From an uncultured Clostridium sp. (GTDB lineage Bacteria > Bacillota > Clostridia > Oscillospirales > Ruminococcaceae), in the NCBI GenBank assembly GCA_902490335.1, contig CABUDL010000007.1, positions 1 through 64,000 of the forward strand: a stretch of DNA of 64,000 bases. The letters are read 5' to 3'. The notes beneath the pieces were generated by a model, which saw only the letters and a list, made by a program, of their open reading frames with translations, did not search any database and was not told the DNA's origin. The stretch's first letter is position 1. The number at the start of each line of letters is the position of its first letter. Of the stretch, positions 24,641 to 33,202 are shown piece after piece. The translations under genes were made by a program, and so were the position numbers.

Positions 24641-26314
24641 ATGAAAAATGTAGATAAGTATAGCCGAAATTATTTTGCACCGGAGCAGACCGAGTATCAA
24701 TGGATGCATCGGGAGTATGTGGATGCCGCTCCGCGCTGGTGCAGTGTGGATTTGCGCGACGGCAACCAGTCACTGGTTGTGCCGATGGATTTGGAAAAGA
24801 AAAAAGCTCTCTTTTTATTTTTGTGCCATATGGGATTTCGGGAAATCGAGGTCGGCTTTCCTGCTGCCAGCGATACCGAATACCAGTTTGTGCGCACCCT
24901 GATTGAGCACAATCTCATCCCACCGCAGGTGGTTATCCAGGTCCTCACGCCGGCAAGAGAGCCAATTATCCGCCGGACGATGCAGTCGCTTTCCGGTTGC
25001 AGGCAGGCAATCGTCCACCTGTACAACCCCACCTCCCGGGCACAACGGGAGCAGGTCTTTGAAAAATCGAAGGAAGAAATTATCGAAATTGCCGTTTCGG
25101 CAGTTCGAGTCATCAAAGAGTGTGCAGCAAAAACCAAGGGGAAAATCCAGCTGGAATACACGCCGGAAAGCTTTACTGCCACCGAGCCGGATTTTGCGTT
25201 GGAAATCTGCAATGCGGTGGTGGAGGAATGGGGAGAATCGACGCTGCCGGTCATCCTCAATCTGGCGTCCACCGTCTCCCTTTCGCTGCCGCACATCTAT
25301 GCCAATCAGGTGGAGTATATCAGCACCCATCTGCGCCATCGGGAGCGGGTCATCCTTTCGCTGCACCCGCACAACGACCGCGGCAGCGCTGTTGCGGAGG
25401 CGGAGCTGGGATTGCTGGCTGGCGGACAGCGGGTGGAGGGGACCTTGTTCGGAAATGGGGAACGCACCGGAAATGTGGATTTGGTCACGTTGGCACTTAA
25501 TTTGTATTCCCACGGTGTAGACCCGCAGCTGGACTTCTCTGACCTGCCTCGGATTGCACAGATGTACGAGGAATCCACCGGTATGCAGATTTCTCCGCGG
25601 CACCCATACGGAGGAGAACTGGTATTTGCCGCCTTTTCCGGTTCCCATCAGGATGCGATTGCCAAAGGCTTTCACTGGAGAAAGCAGCACCCGAACTCCC
25701 GTTGGAATGTCCCCTATCTTCCGTTGGACCCACGGGACATTGGGCGCAGCTATGAGCATGATGTTATCCGCATCAATTCGCAGTCGGGCAAGGGCGGCAT
25801 CGGCTACCTGCTGGAACACCACTACGGAATCAATCTGCCGAAAAAGATGCGGGAAGAGTTTGGCTATCGGGTCAAAAGTATTTCCGAGCAGCAAAGCCGT
25901 GAACTTTCGGTCGAGGAGCTGCATCAGATTTTCAAGGACACCTATTTAAATCTGTCTGCGCCTATCTGCCTGGAGGACTTTTATTTTGTCCACAAGGATA
26001 TTTACCGCACCACGGTGCTGCTGCGGTTCCATGGACAACAGCTGGAGCTGACCGGACGGGGAAATGGTCGCTTTGATGCGGTCAGCAATGCACTGGGTAA
26101 GGGATTGAATATCCGCTTCCATGATATTGTCTACCAGGAGCACGCGCTGGAGCGCGGTTCCACCTCGCGAGCAATCGCCTATATCGGTATTACCTCGGAT
26201 GCGGGCAGGCAATACTGGGGATGCGGGATTCACACTGACATCATCGCAGCTTCGGTCTATGCGCTGTTCAGTGCGGTCAACCGGATGCTCAACGACCAAA
26301 CAAAAGAGAAATAA
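24641..26314 (+). CDS. leuA: 2-isopropylmalate synthase
   Basis: A 557-residue alpha-isopropylmalate synthase of the long (type 2) class, first step of leucine synthesis. It has the DLRDGNQS motif near residue 37, metal-binding HPHNDRG near 240, and a C-terminal LeuA dimer/regulatory domain from about 430 (ELTGRGNGRFDAV is typical). No other leucine genes and no T-box leader are near. ATG at 24641 is preceded by GAAAGGAAGG. Confidence 0.93.
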   Translation: MKNVDKYSRNYFAPEQTEYQWMHREYVDAAPRWCSVDLRDGNQSLVVPMDLEKKKALFLFLCHMGFREIEVGFPAASDTEYQFVRTLIEHNLIPPQVVIQVLTPAREPIIRRTMQSLSGCRQAIVHLYNPTSRAQREQVFEKSKEEIIEIAVSAVRVIKECAAKTKGKIQLEYTPESFTATEPDFALEICNAVVEEWGESTLPVILNLASTVSLSLPHIYANQVEYISTHLRHRERVILSLHPHNDRGSAVAEAELGLLAGGQRVEGTLFGNGERTGNVDLVTLALNLYSHGVDPQLDFSDLPRIAQMYEESTGMQISPRHPYGGELVFAAFSGSHQDAIAKGFHWRKQHPNSRWNVPYLPLDPRDIGRSYEHDVIRINSQSGKGGIGYLLEHHYGINLPKKMREEFGYRVKSISEQQSRELSVEELHQIFKDTYLNLSAPICLEDFYFVHKDIYRTTVLLRFHGQQLELTGRGNGRFDAVSNALGKGLNIRFHDIVYQEHALERGSTSRAIAYIGITSDAGRQYWGCGIHTDIIAASVYALFSAVNRMLNDQTKEK

Positions 26315-26351
26315 AAAAAGGCTGTCTGTACATTTTGTACAGACAGCCTTT
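26313..26351. terminator. Bidirectional terminator between leuA and hpf
   Basis: A 13 bp perfect stem (GGCTGTCTGTACA/TGTACAGACAGCC) with A7 on the left and TTT on the right lies between the convergent leuA and hpf genes. Confidence 0.85.
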
Positions 26352-26363
26352 GCTGTTTACCTT

Positions 26364-26888
26364 TTATTCTTCTTCCGGTTCAATCAGGGCGTAGTTGCCG
26401 TCGTGACGTTTGTATACGACATTGATTTCGCCGCTTTCAGCATTGCGGAATACAAAGAAGGTGTGGTCAAGCATATTCATTTGCAGGATGGCTTCCTCGA
26501 CCTCCATTGGTTTTACAGGGAAGCGTTTGGTTTTAACGACCTTGTATTCGTCAGGCTCATACATCTCCTCCACAAAGTCAGGAGTGAAGGCTGCGGCTTT
26601 CATCCGTTTTTCCAGCTTGGATTTGTTTTTGACAATCTGACGGAACAGGGAGTCAATGACGGCTTCCAAAGCATCTTCGCGTTCATCAGCCGTTCTTTCG
26701 GCACGGAAGAAAAGACCTTCTGACTTGATGGTGACCTCTACTGTTTCATGGTCACCGGAATGGATGACTGTGACCTGCGCCTGTGCGCTGTCGCCAAAGA
26801 ATTTGTCAAATTTGGCAAGCTTCTTTTCAACCCTTGCGCGGAAAGAATCTTTGATACCTGTGTTTCTGGCTGTGATGTTAACCTTCAT
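26364..26888 (-). CDS. hpf: Long-form ribosome hibernation promoting factor
   Basis: A 174-residue long HPF that dimerises 70S ribosomes into 100S particles. The N-terminal S30AE domain (1-100) starts MKVNITARNTGIKDSFRARV. The C-terminal dimerisation domain (about 118-174) has the usual KRFPVKPMEVEEAILQMNML and YKRHDGNYALIEPE. AAAGGGG lies before the ATG at 26888. Confidence 0.95.
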   Translation of the reverse strand: MKVNITARNTGIKDSFRARVEKKLAKFDKFFGDSAQAQVTVIHSGDHETVEVTIKSEGLFFRAERTADEREDALEAVIDSLFRQIVKNKSKLEKRMKAAAFTPDFVEEMYEPDEYKVVKTKRFPVKPMEVEEAILQMNMLDHTFFVFRNAESGEINVVYKRHDGNYALIEPEEE

Positions 26889-26955
26889 TGTTTCAACCCC
26901 TTTTGCGATAGTGTACAAAATATTTAGGTTGAGTCCTTTTTATTTTGTTGACTTT

Positions 26956-26984
26956 ATTATACTACTTTCCTCTTTAAAGGTCAA
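26956..26984 (-). promoter_or_regulatory. Promoter of hpf
   Basis: On the minus strand, -35 TTGACC (26979-26984) and -10 TATAAT (26956-26961) have a 17-base spacer. The start codon is about 67 bases downstream. Confidence 0.85.
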
Positions 26985-27058
26985 TACAGTTTAAAGTCAT
27001 TTCATAGAAAAAACCATATCTTTTCATAAGCAAAGGGGTTTTCCACTCGTTTACCGCT

Positions 27059-28180
27059 TTATTGTTTAAAGTACATATACAGCTGGCAGGGAATCATGCC
27101 GTTGTACAGTTTGCGTCGCTTGTCCGCGGTCTTGCCGTAGGAGCGTTCGAACTCCATGTCCGGGCTGATGACATAGTAGCGGTGCGGATGACCCTGACAG
27201 AACACCTTGCCCATCGTGCGGTAGATTTCCTGTGCCGCCTTTAAGTCAAGCAGACGCTCGCCGTAAGGTGGGTTGCAGATGACCACGCCTTTCTCAACCG
27301 GGATGGAGAAATCGCGGACATCCCGCTGCACCACCTGGATGCGTGCGTCCACGCCTGCCTGCTTTGCGTTGTGCAGCGCAAGCTCCACCGCCTGCGGGTC
27401 GATGTCGCTTCCCCATGCGCGGAAGGTGGAATCGCGGCGGATGAGGTCAAAGGCGCGCTGGCGTTCCTGCTGCCAAACCGAAGCGGGCAGCCAGTGCCAT
27501 TTTTCAGCCGAGAAGCGGCGGCGCAGTCCCGGAGCGATGCGCATGGCGTGCATGGCGCCTTCAATCAGCAGGGTGCCCGAGCCGCAGAACGGGTCGTACA
27601 GCTGGGAATCGGGGTAGACATGGGCAATGTCGATGATGCCGGCTGCAAGGGTTTCCTTGATGGGTGCAATGACCGAACTTTTGCGGTAGCCGCGCTTGTG
27701 CAGTCCGGTGCCGGAGGTATCCATCGTAATCATCACCTGGTCGTGGTGGATGGAAAAATCGACCGCACAGGTGCTGCCGCTTTCCTCAAACCAGCTGACG
27801 CCGTACGCCTGCTGGAGGCGGGTGACGATCGCCTTTTTGATAATCGACTGGCAGTCGGGGATGCTGTACAGCTGCGACTTGAGCGACCAGCCGCCCTTGA
27901 CCGGAAAGGCATCCTTTCTGCCGATGTAGTCCTCCCAGCGGATGCGTTTGACCCCCTGGAACAGCTCTTCAAAGCTGCGGGCTTCAAACTGACCCAGCAC
28001 CAGCTGTACCCGCTCGGCGGTGCGCAGACCGATGTTGGCGCGGGCAATCATCTGTTCGTCGCCGTCAAAGGTGACTCTGCCGTCGGTGACCTGAACATTT
28101 TCCGCATCCATCCTGCGGACCTCGGACGATAAAACGCTCTCCAGTCCAAAATGGCAGGGAGCGGTCAGCGTTACTTTCAA
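27059..28180 (-). CDS. THUMP-domain class I SAM RNA methyltransferase (RlmL/K-like)
   Basis: A 373-residue RNA methyltransferase of the YpsC/RlmL type. It has the N-terminal THUMP domain (1-150, with GRVTFDGDEQMIARANIGLR), the methyltransferase core with YDPFCGSGTLLIEGAMHA, DPQAVELALHNAKQAGV, and the catalytic CNPPYGERL near residue 301. It probably makes m2G in rRNA. I use the TTG start at 28180 because AAAGGAG lies eight bases upstream. No ATG is near. Confidence 0.88.
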   Translation of the reverse strand: MKVTLTAPCHFGLESVLSSEVRRMDAENVQVTDGRVTFDGDEQMIARANIGLRTAERVQLVLGQFEARSFEELFQGVKRIRWEDYIGRKDAFPVKGGWSLKSQLYSIPDCQSIIKKAIVTRLQQAYGVSWFEESGSTCAVDFSIHHDQVMITMDTSGTGLHKRGYRKSSVIAPIKETLAAGIIDIAHVYPDSQLYDPFCGSGTLLIEGAMHAMRIAPGLRRRFSAEKWHWLPASVWQQERQRAFDLIRRDSTFRAWGSDIDPQAVELALHNAKQAGVDARIQVVQRDVRDFSIPVEKGVVICNPPYGERLLDLKAAQEIYRTMGKVFCQGHPHRYYVISPDMEFERSYGKTADKRRKLYNGMIPCQLYMYFKQ

Positions 28181-28249
28181 AATCAATTCTCCTTTAATCT
28201 CACCGCCATCGGGCGGTGTGGTGTGGAATGTGTCGTTTTTCTGCTTTTT

Positions 28250-28278
28250 ATGATACCAATTTTTTTCTTTGAATGCAA
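28250..28278 (-). promoter_or_regulatory. Promoter of the THUMP methyltransferase gene
   Basis: On the minus strand, -35 TTGCAT (28273-28278) and -10 TATCAT (28250-28255) have a 17-base spacer. A CACCGCC/GGGCGGTG hairpin lies between it and the start codon. Confidence 0.6.
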
Positions 28279-28439
28279 GGGCAGCAGGAGCTTTCAATCC
28301 TTTCAAAGTAAAAACTGTGAAAAAAGAAGATGAAAACAAAAGAAAATCAAAGGATTTTGGAATCTAAACAGGATAAGCGGACAACAGAAGCAATAAATGA
28401 TGGAAAATACCAAAATTTGCAGAAAAACAGCGAAAAATA

Positions 28440-28467
28440 TTGACATCCTGTCACCTTATGATATAGT
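28440..28467 (+). promoter_or_regulatory. Promoter of potABCD
   Basis: -35 TTGACA (28440-28445) and -10 TATAGT (28462-28467), spacer 16. Transcription would start near 28474. Confidence 0.75.
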
Positions 28468-28479
28468 TGTATATGGTAA

Positions 28480-28575
28480 TTAGGTCGAAAGACAGGCACG
28501 GGCAGACAGTGCGGCGCTGGAGAGCGTCTGCGGTGCTGACAAAGCCCCTAGAAAAACCACATGAGGGAGATGCAG
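28480..28575 (+). promoter_or_regulatory. Possible structured leader of potA
   Basis: The roughly 100-base leader contains a GTC-GAAA-GAC tetraloop hairpin and a longer imperfect stem. CAGGCAC-GGGCAGAC pairs with GTCTGC-GGTGCTG, enclosing a GCT-GGAG-AGC hairpin; TAGG/CCTA may close the whole. I could not match it to a riboswitch family I know. It could equally be an ordinary leader. Confidence 0.3.
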
Positions 28576-28580
28576 TGCAG

Positions 28581-29627
28581 ATGAAGGAAAATATTTTGAT
28601 CAGTTTAAAGGATATCGTGGTCGAATTTGACGGTCAGCGTATCCTCAAGGGAATCAATCTGGATATTCACGATGAGGAATTCGTGACCTTTTTGGGACCT
28701 TCCGGCTGTGGCAAAACAACCACGCTGCGCATTATTGGCGGATTTGTGGAGCCAAGTGCGGGAGATATTTTCTTTGACGGAAAAAAAATCAACGGAATGC
28801 CGCCTTACAAGCGCAATGTCAACACCGTTTTTCAGCGGTATGCTTTGTTTCCGCATCTGAACGTGTTTGATAACGTTGCGTTCGGGCTGAACATCAAAAA
28901 GATGGATAAAAAGCTGATTGCACAGAAGGTTAAAGAGATGCTCAAGCTGGTGGGTCTGGTTGGCTTTGAAAACCGAAACATCAACCAGCTTTCCGGTGGT
29001 CAGCAGCAGCGTGTTGCCATTGCCCGCGCGCTGGTCAACGAGCCGAAGGTTCTGCTGCTGGATGAGCCGCTGGGCGCTTTGGACTTGAAGCTGCGCAAGG
29101 AGATGCAGACCGAGCTGATGCGGATTCAGAAGTCGCTGAAGATTACCTTTATCTATGTCACCCACGACCAGGAGGAGGCATTGACCATGTCCGACCGGGT
29201 GGTGGTCATGAAGGACGGCGAAATCCAGCAGATCGGCACGCCGCAGGATATTTACAACGAACCAAAGAACGCCTTTGTTGCCGACTTTATCGGAGAGAGC
29301 AACATCATCGACGGCGTTATGTATGAGGACTTTGAGGTTGAGTTTGCAGGTCAGGCGTTCAAGTGTGTGGACAAGGGATTTGCAGAGAACGAAAGGGTCG
29401 ACGTTGTCATCCGTCCCGAGGACATCATGGTAGGCGATTATGAAACCTCCCCCATCAGCGGTGAGGTAGAGTCGGTCGTCTTTAAAGGGGTCCACTATGA
29501 AATCACTGTGGATGCACATGGATATAAGTGGCTGATCCACTCCACCCAGAGCCAGGCGGTGGGTGCGCACATCGGCATGAACGTGCGTCCAGAGGACATC
29601 CATATCATGAAAAAGATGGAGGCGTGA
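28581..29627 (+). CDS. potA: Spermidine/putrescine ABC transporter ATP-binding protein
   Basis: A 348-residue ATPase of the polyamine importer. It has Walker [10 protein letters not shown] near residue 39, signature LSGGQQQR near 135, Walker [13 protein letters not shown] near 156, and the C-terminal TOBE-like domain with [11 protein letters not shown]. The context with potBCD gives the substrate class. ATG at 28581 is preceded by GAGGGAG with a spacing of about 12. Confidence 0.93.
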   Translation: MKENILISLKDIVVEFDGQRILKGINLDIHDEEFVTFLGPSGCGKTTTLRIIGGFVEPSAGDIFFDGKKINGMPPYKRNVNTVFQRYALFPHLNVFDNVAFGLNIKKMDKKLIAQKVKEMLKLVGLVGFENRNINQLSGGQQQRVAIARALVNEPKVLLLDEPLGALDLKLRKEMQTELMRIQKSLKITFIYVTHDQEEALTMSDRVVVMKDGEIQQIGTPQDIYNEPKNAFVADFIGESNIIDGVMYEDFEVEFAGQAFKCVDKGFAENERVDVVIRPEDIMVGDYETSPISGEVESVVFKGVHYEITVDAHGYKWLIHSTQSQAVGAHIGMNVRPEDIHIMKKMEA

Positions 29628-29631
29628 TGGG

Positions 29632-30474
29632 ATGAAAAATTCGGATAAAAAGAAACGGTCGCTGCTGGGCGCTCTGCCCGCTGTGCCGTATGTTGTGTGG
29701 ATGGTCTTGTTTATCGCGATCCCGCTGGGAATGGTGGTGTTTTTTGCGCTGACCGACCCGCAGGGACAGTTTACCCTGGAAAATATTGCCCGAGGCGGAG
29801 AGCACATGAGCGTGCTTTTGCGCTCGATCAAGCTGGCAGCGATTGCGACCATCTTGTGCATCATCATCGCCTACCCGCTGGCATACATCCTTTCCCGCAA
29901 GCAGGGCTTCCAGAAGCAGACGTTGTTTGTCATGGTCATGCTGCCGATGTGGATGAACTTTTTGCTGCGCACCTTTGCGTGGATGACCATTCTGGAAAAC
30001 AACGGTCTAATCAATAAGTTTTTAGGTTTGTTCGGCATCGGTCCGCTCCAGATGATCAACACCCAGGGCGCCGTTATCCTGGGCATGGTATACAACTATA
30101 TCCCGTTTATGATTCTGCCGCTGTACACCACCATGTGCAAGATTGGCAACGATGTCATCGAAGCGGCACAGGACCTGGGCGGCAATACCTTCCAGGTGAT
30201 GGCGCGGGTGGTCGTTCCGCTGAGCCTTCCGGGTGTCAGCACCGGCATCACCATGGTGTTTGTGCCGGCAATTTCCACCTTCATCATCTCCAAGATGCTC
30301 GGCGGTGGTACCAACCAGCTCATCGGCGACATCATCGAGCTGCAGTTCCTGGGCAACTCCTACAATCCAAACTTGGGTTCTGCCATCTCGCTGGTGCTGA
30401 TGGTGGTCGTCCTGCTGTGCATGAGCATTATGAGCAACTTTGACGATGAGGAAATGGAGGGGAGAATCTTATGA
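29632..30474 (+). CDS. potB: Polyamine ABC transporter permease PotB
   Basis: A 280-residue permease with six predicted membrane spans. It has the EAA loop EAAQDLGGNTFQVMARVVVP in the cytoplasmic loop that contacts PotA. It lies four bases after potA and overlaps potC by four bases, as in a tightly coupled operon. Confidence 0.92.
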   Translation: MKNSDKKKRSLLGALPAVPYVVWMVLFIAIPLGMVVFFALTDPQGQFTLENIARGGEHMSVLLRSIKLAAIATILCIIIAYPLAYILSRKQGFQKQTLFVMVMLPMWMNFLLRTFAWMTILENNGLINKFLGLFGIGPLQMINTQGAVILGMVYNYIPFMILPLYTTMCKIGNDVIEAAQDLGGNTFQVMARVVVPLSLPGVSTGITMVFVPAISTFIISKMLGGGTNQLIGDIIELQFLGNSYNPNLGSAISLVLMVVVLLCMSIMSNFDDEEMEGRIL

Positions 30475-31298
30475 GAAAAAGCAGATGGTTTTCTTCGCTG
30501 TACATCTGGTTGGTCATGGCTTTTCTGTATGCACCGATTGCCGTGCTGATCATCTTTTCCTTCAACGACAGCAAGAGCAGAAATACATGGACCGGATTTA
30601 CCCTGCGCTGGTATGAGGAATTGTTCCACGACCGGGTCATCATGCAGTCCTTTTTGGTGATGCTGGTAGTTGCCATCGTTTCCTCGGTCATCGCAACGGT
30701 GCTGGGGACACTGGCAGCAATCGGTCTGGATAAGATGAATAAAAAGCTGCGCTCGGTGGTAATGACCTTTACCTATCTGCCGATGATCAACCCGGAAATC
30801 ATCACCGGTGTTGCGCTGATGCTGCTGTTCATCTATCTGAAGATGGAATTTGGTATGCAGACGCTGATTGTGGCACACATCACCTTCAACGTCCCGTATG
30901 TCATCCTGAACGTGCTGCCCAAGCTGCGGCAGATGGACAAGAATACTTACGATGCGGCGCTGGATTTGGGCTGCAATCCGCTCAAAGCCTTCACCAAGGT
31001 GGTCATCCCGGAGATTATGCCCGGCATCGTGTCCGGATTTTTGATGGCGATGACCTATTCGATGGACGACTTTATCATCTCCTACTTTGTCAGCGGCGCT
31101 TCCATCCAGACGCTGCCGGTGGCAATTTACAGTATGACCCGAAGAAGGGTCAGCCCGAAGATCAACGCTCTGTCCACCATAATGTTTGTGGTGGTACTGC
31201 TGGTGCTGGTCATCTACAATGTGGTCAGCAGCCGAAAAGAAAAGGCGACGACCAGACCTGTGTCCAAAGCAGGCTCCAAACGGGAGGGTGAGTTTTAG
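30471..31298 (+). CDS. potC: Polyamine ABC transporter permease PotC
   Basis: A 275-residue permease with six predicted membrane spans. It has the family start with ALMAFLYAPIAVLIIFSFND-like residues (LVMAFLYAPIAVLIIFSFND) and the EAA-type loop YDAALDLGCNPLKAFTKVVI. It has a basic C-terminal tail. It overlaps potB by four bases and potD by one. Confidence 0.92.
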   Translation: MRKSRWFSSLYIWLVMAFLYAPIAVLIIFSFNDSKSRNTWTGFTLRWYEELFHDRVIMQSFLVMLVVAIVSSVIATVLGTLAAIGLDKMNKKLRSVVMTFTYLPMINPEIITGVALMLLFIYLKMEFGMQTLIVAHITFNVPYVILNVLPKLRQMDKNTYDAALDLGCNPLKAFTKVVIPEIMPGIVSGFLMAMTYSMDDFIISYFVSGASIQTLPVAIYSMTRRRVSPKINALSTIMFVVVLLVLVIYNVVSSRKEKATTRPVSKAGSKREGEF

Positions 31299-32578
31299 TG
31301 AAGAAAAAAGGATTTTTCTCCAGACTAAGCCTTCTGGCACTGAGCGCAGCACTGGTGTCGGGCATGACGCTTGGCTGTGCAGCAGACCGGGAGAGCGGCT
31401 ACGATATGGACTACTACTCTCAGCTGGCGGACAAAGGGGTCACCATCAATGTTTACAACTGGGGTGAATATATCTCCAACGGAGATGACGATTCGCTGGA
31501 TGTCAATGCGGAGTTTGAACAGCTGACCGGCATTCGAGTAAACTATACTCAGTTTGATACAAACGAATCTTTATACGCAAAGTTAAAAAGCGGCGGCACC
31601 ACCTACGATGTGATCTTTCCGTCGGACTACATGGTTTCCCGTATGATTGACGAAGATATGCTCGAGCCGCTGGATTTTGAGAACATTCCGAACTTTCGCC
31701 ATATCTCCGAAAAATTCAAAAATCCGTCCTATGACCCGCAGAATCTCTACTCGGTTCCGTACACCTGGGGAACGGTGGGACTTATCTATAACTACGATAT
31801 GCTGGGCTTCGACCCGGACAGCTGGGATGTGATGTGGGACCCAAACTTTGCTAAACAGATTTTGCAGTTTTCCAACTCCAAGGATGCGTTTGCCATCGCC
31901 CTGATGCGGCTGGGATACAGCATCAACACCGAGGACCAGATGGAACTGGATCAGGCGGCACAGCTGCTCAAGGAGCAAAAACCGCTGGTGCAGGCGTATG
32001 TTATGGACCAGATTTTTGATAAGATGCAGGGCAACGAGGCAGCAATCGCACCTTATTATGCCGGCGACGCCGTCAATATGATGGCGGTCAACGAAAGCTT
32101 GCGGTTTGTCATCCCGAAGGAGGGCACCAACCTCTTCTTTGATGCGGTGTGCATCCCGAAGATTAAAGAGGACACCGAGGAGAGCCGTTTGAAAAAGTTG
32201 GCATCTGAAATGTACATCAACTTCCTCAACGAGCCGGAGATTGCCGCTGCCAATATTGAATATATCCAGTATTCCACACCGAACGATGCGGCGCTGGCAT
32301 TGCTGGACGAGGAAACCCGCAACAACCCGGTGATCTATCCGAGCGATGACAAGCTGGAAAACACAGAGGTTTATGTCAATCTGTCGGAGGATACCAACCG
32401 CTATCTGGACCAGCTGTGGACCGAAATCATGAGCGCAGAGGCAGGCTACAACTACTGGAGTATGCCGCTGTTTTTGCTGGGCGCATTGGCTTTGTCGGTC
32501 ATCATCACCCTGATGAAGCGCAACCGCCGCCGCAGACGGGAACAGTTCAGCTACGCGGACAGCCATAGAAACTTTTAA
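31298..32578 (+). CDS. potD: Polyamine-binding protein PotD with C-terminal membrane anchor
   Basis: A 426-residue solute-binding protein for spermidine or putrescine. A signal-like N-terminus (LSLLALSAALVSGMTLGC) is followed by the PotD core, with VNVYNW-like INVYNWGEYIS, FEQLTGIRVNYTQFDTNE and YDVIFPSDYMV. The possible lipobox TLGC lacks the usual Leu at -3. At residues 387-407 there is a hydrophobic span (MPLFLLGALALSVIITL) then a run of arginines, which would anchor the C-terminus. Start is GTG, overlapping the potC stop by one base. The C-terminal span is not part of typical soluble or lipid-anchored PotD. Confidence 0.92.
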   Translation: MKKKGFFSRLSLLALSAALVSGMTLGCAADRESGYDMDYYSQLADKGVTINVYNWGEYISNGDDDSLDVNAEFEQLTGIRVNYTQFDTNESLYAKLKSGGTTYDVIFPSDYMVSRMIDEDMLEPLDFENIPNFRHISEKFKNPSYDPQNLYSVPYTWGTVGLIYNYDMLGFDPDSWDVMWDPNFAKQILQFSNSKDAFAIALMRLGYSINTEDQMELDQAAQLLKEQKPLVQAYVMDQIFDKMQGNEAAIAPYYAGDAVNMMAVNESLRFVIPKEGTNLFFDAVCIPKIKEDTEESRLKKLASEMYINFLNEPEIAAANIEYIQYSTPNDAALALLDEETRNNPVIYPSDDKLENTEVYVNLSEDTNRYLDQLWTEIMSAEAGYNYWSMPLFLLGALALSVIITLMKRNRRRRREQFSYADSHRNF

Positions 32579-32608
32579 CTCTTTCCCACACGAACCGTGG
32601 AAAAGGAG

Positions 32609-32648
32609 AAAACCCCCATCCGAATGGATTGTTCGGATGGGGGTTTTG
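32609..32648 (+). terminator. Terminator after potD
   Basis: A 16 bp perfect stem (32609-32624 with 32632-32647, AAAACCCCCATCCGAA arm) ends in TTTT and lies 30 bases after the potD stop. Confidence 0.9.
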
Positions 32649-32736
32649 ATTTTGGAAAACAGGGTAGCAGATGGGAAAGGGATATGGTAGAATGAGAGGC
32701 AGCAGAAGGCTTTAAAAAATGGGGAGGCGAAAAAAG

Positions 32737-33063
32737 ATGGCATCCAGTAAAGAATATTTGCAGTTTATTTTGGAGCAGCTGTCCGAACTGGACGAGGTTA
32801 ACTACCGCGCGATGATGGGCGAGTATGTCTTGTACTACCGTGGAAAGATTGTAGGAGGCATCTATGATAACCGTCTGCTGGTCAAACCGGTGCAGGCAGC
32901 GCAGTCTTATCTTCCGAAGATACGGTATGAAACGCCCTATGAAGGAGCAAAGGAGATGCTGCTGGTCGAAGAGGTGGAGGAACCGGGATTTTTGGCTGGG
33001 CTGTTTCGCGCCATGTACGAAGAATTGCCCGCTCCAAAGAAAAAGAAAGGACAGCCGCAATGA
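32737..33063 (+). CDS. TfoX/Sxy N-terminal-domain protein
   Basis: A 108-residue protein matching the TfoX N-terminal domain. It has VNYRAMMGEYVLYYRGKIVG (the usual R-M-FGG-xG region in a clostridial variant), then LLVKPVQAAQSYL and the EGAKEMLLVEEVEE segment. It has no C-terminal TfoX domain. In gamma-proteobacteria TfoX activates competence; stand-alone N-domains in Firmicutes have no clear role. The ATG at 32737 follows GGGGAGG. Confidence 0.85.
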   Translation: MASSKEYLQFILEQLSELDEVNYRAMMGEYVLYYRGKIVGGIYDNRLLVKPVQAAQSYLPKIRYETPYEGAKEMLLVEEVEEPGFLAGLFRAMYEELPAPKKKKGQPQ

Positions 33064-33129
33064 AGGAGAAATGGGGGATGAAAGATAGAAATTTGCTTTC
33101 GGACAGAAGAAATCGGATAGGGGATATAG

Positions 33130-33170
33130 AAAAAGGTTCTGCGCGGGATGGTGCCGCGCAGAACCTTTTG
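33130..33170. terminator. Bidirectional terminator
   Basis: A 12 bp stem GGTTCTGCGCGG/CCGCGCAGAACC flanked by A5 and TTTT lies between the convergent tfoX-like gene and the cation ATPase gene. Confidence 0.85.
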
Positions 33171-33202
33171 GTTGTTTTTGGATGATTTTCTGCAATACGC
33201 GA

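Noticed and set aside
28474..28580. Glycine, THF, guanidine, ZTP or c-di-GMP riboswitch upstream of potA
   Set aside because: The conserved core sequences of those families are not present; only general stem-loops are seen.
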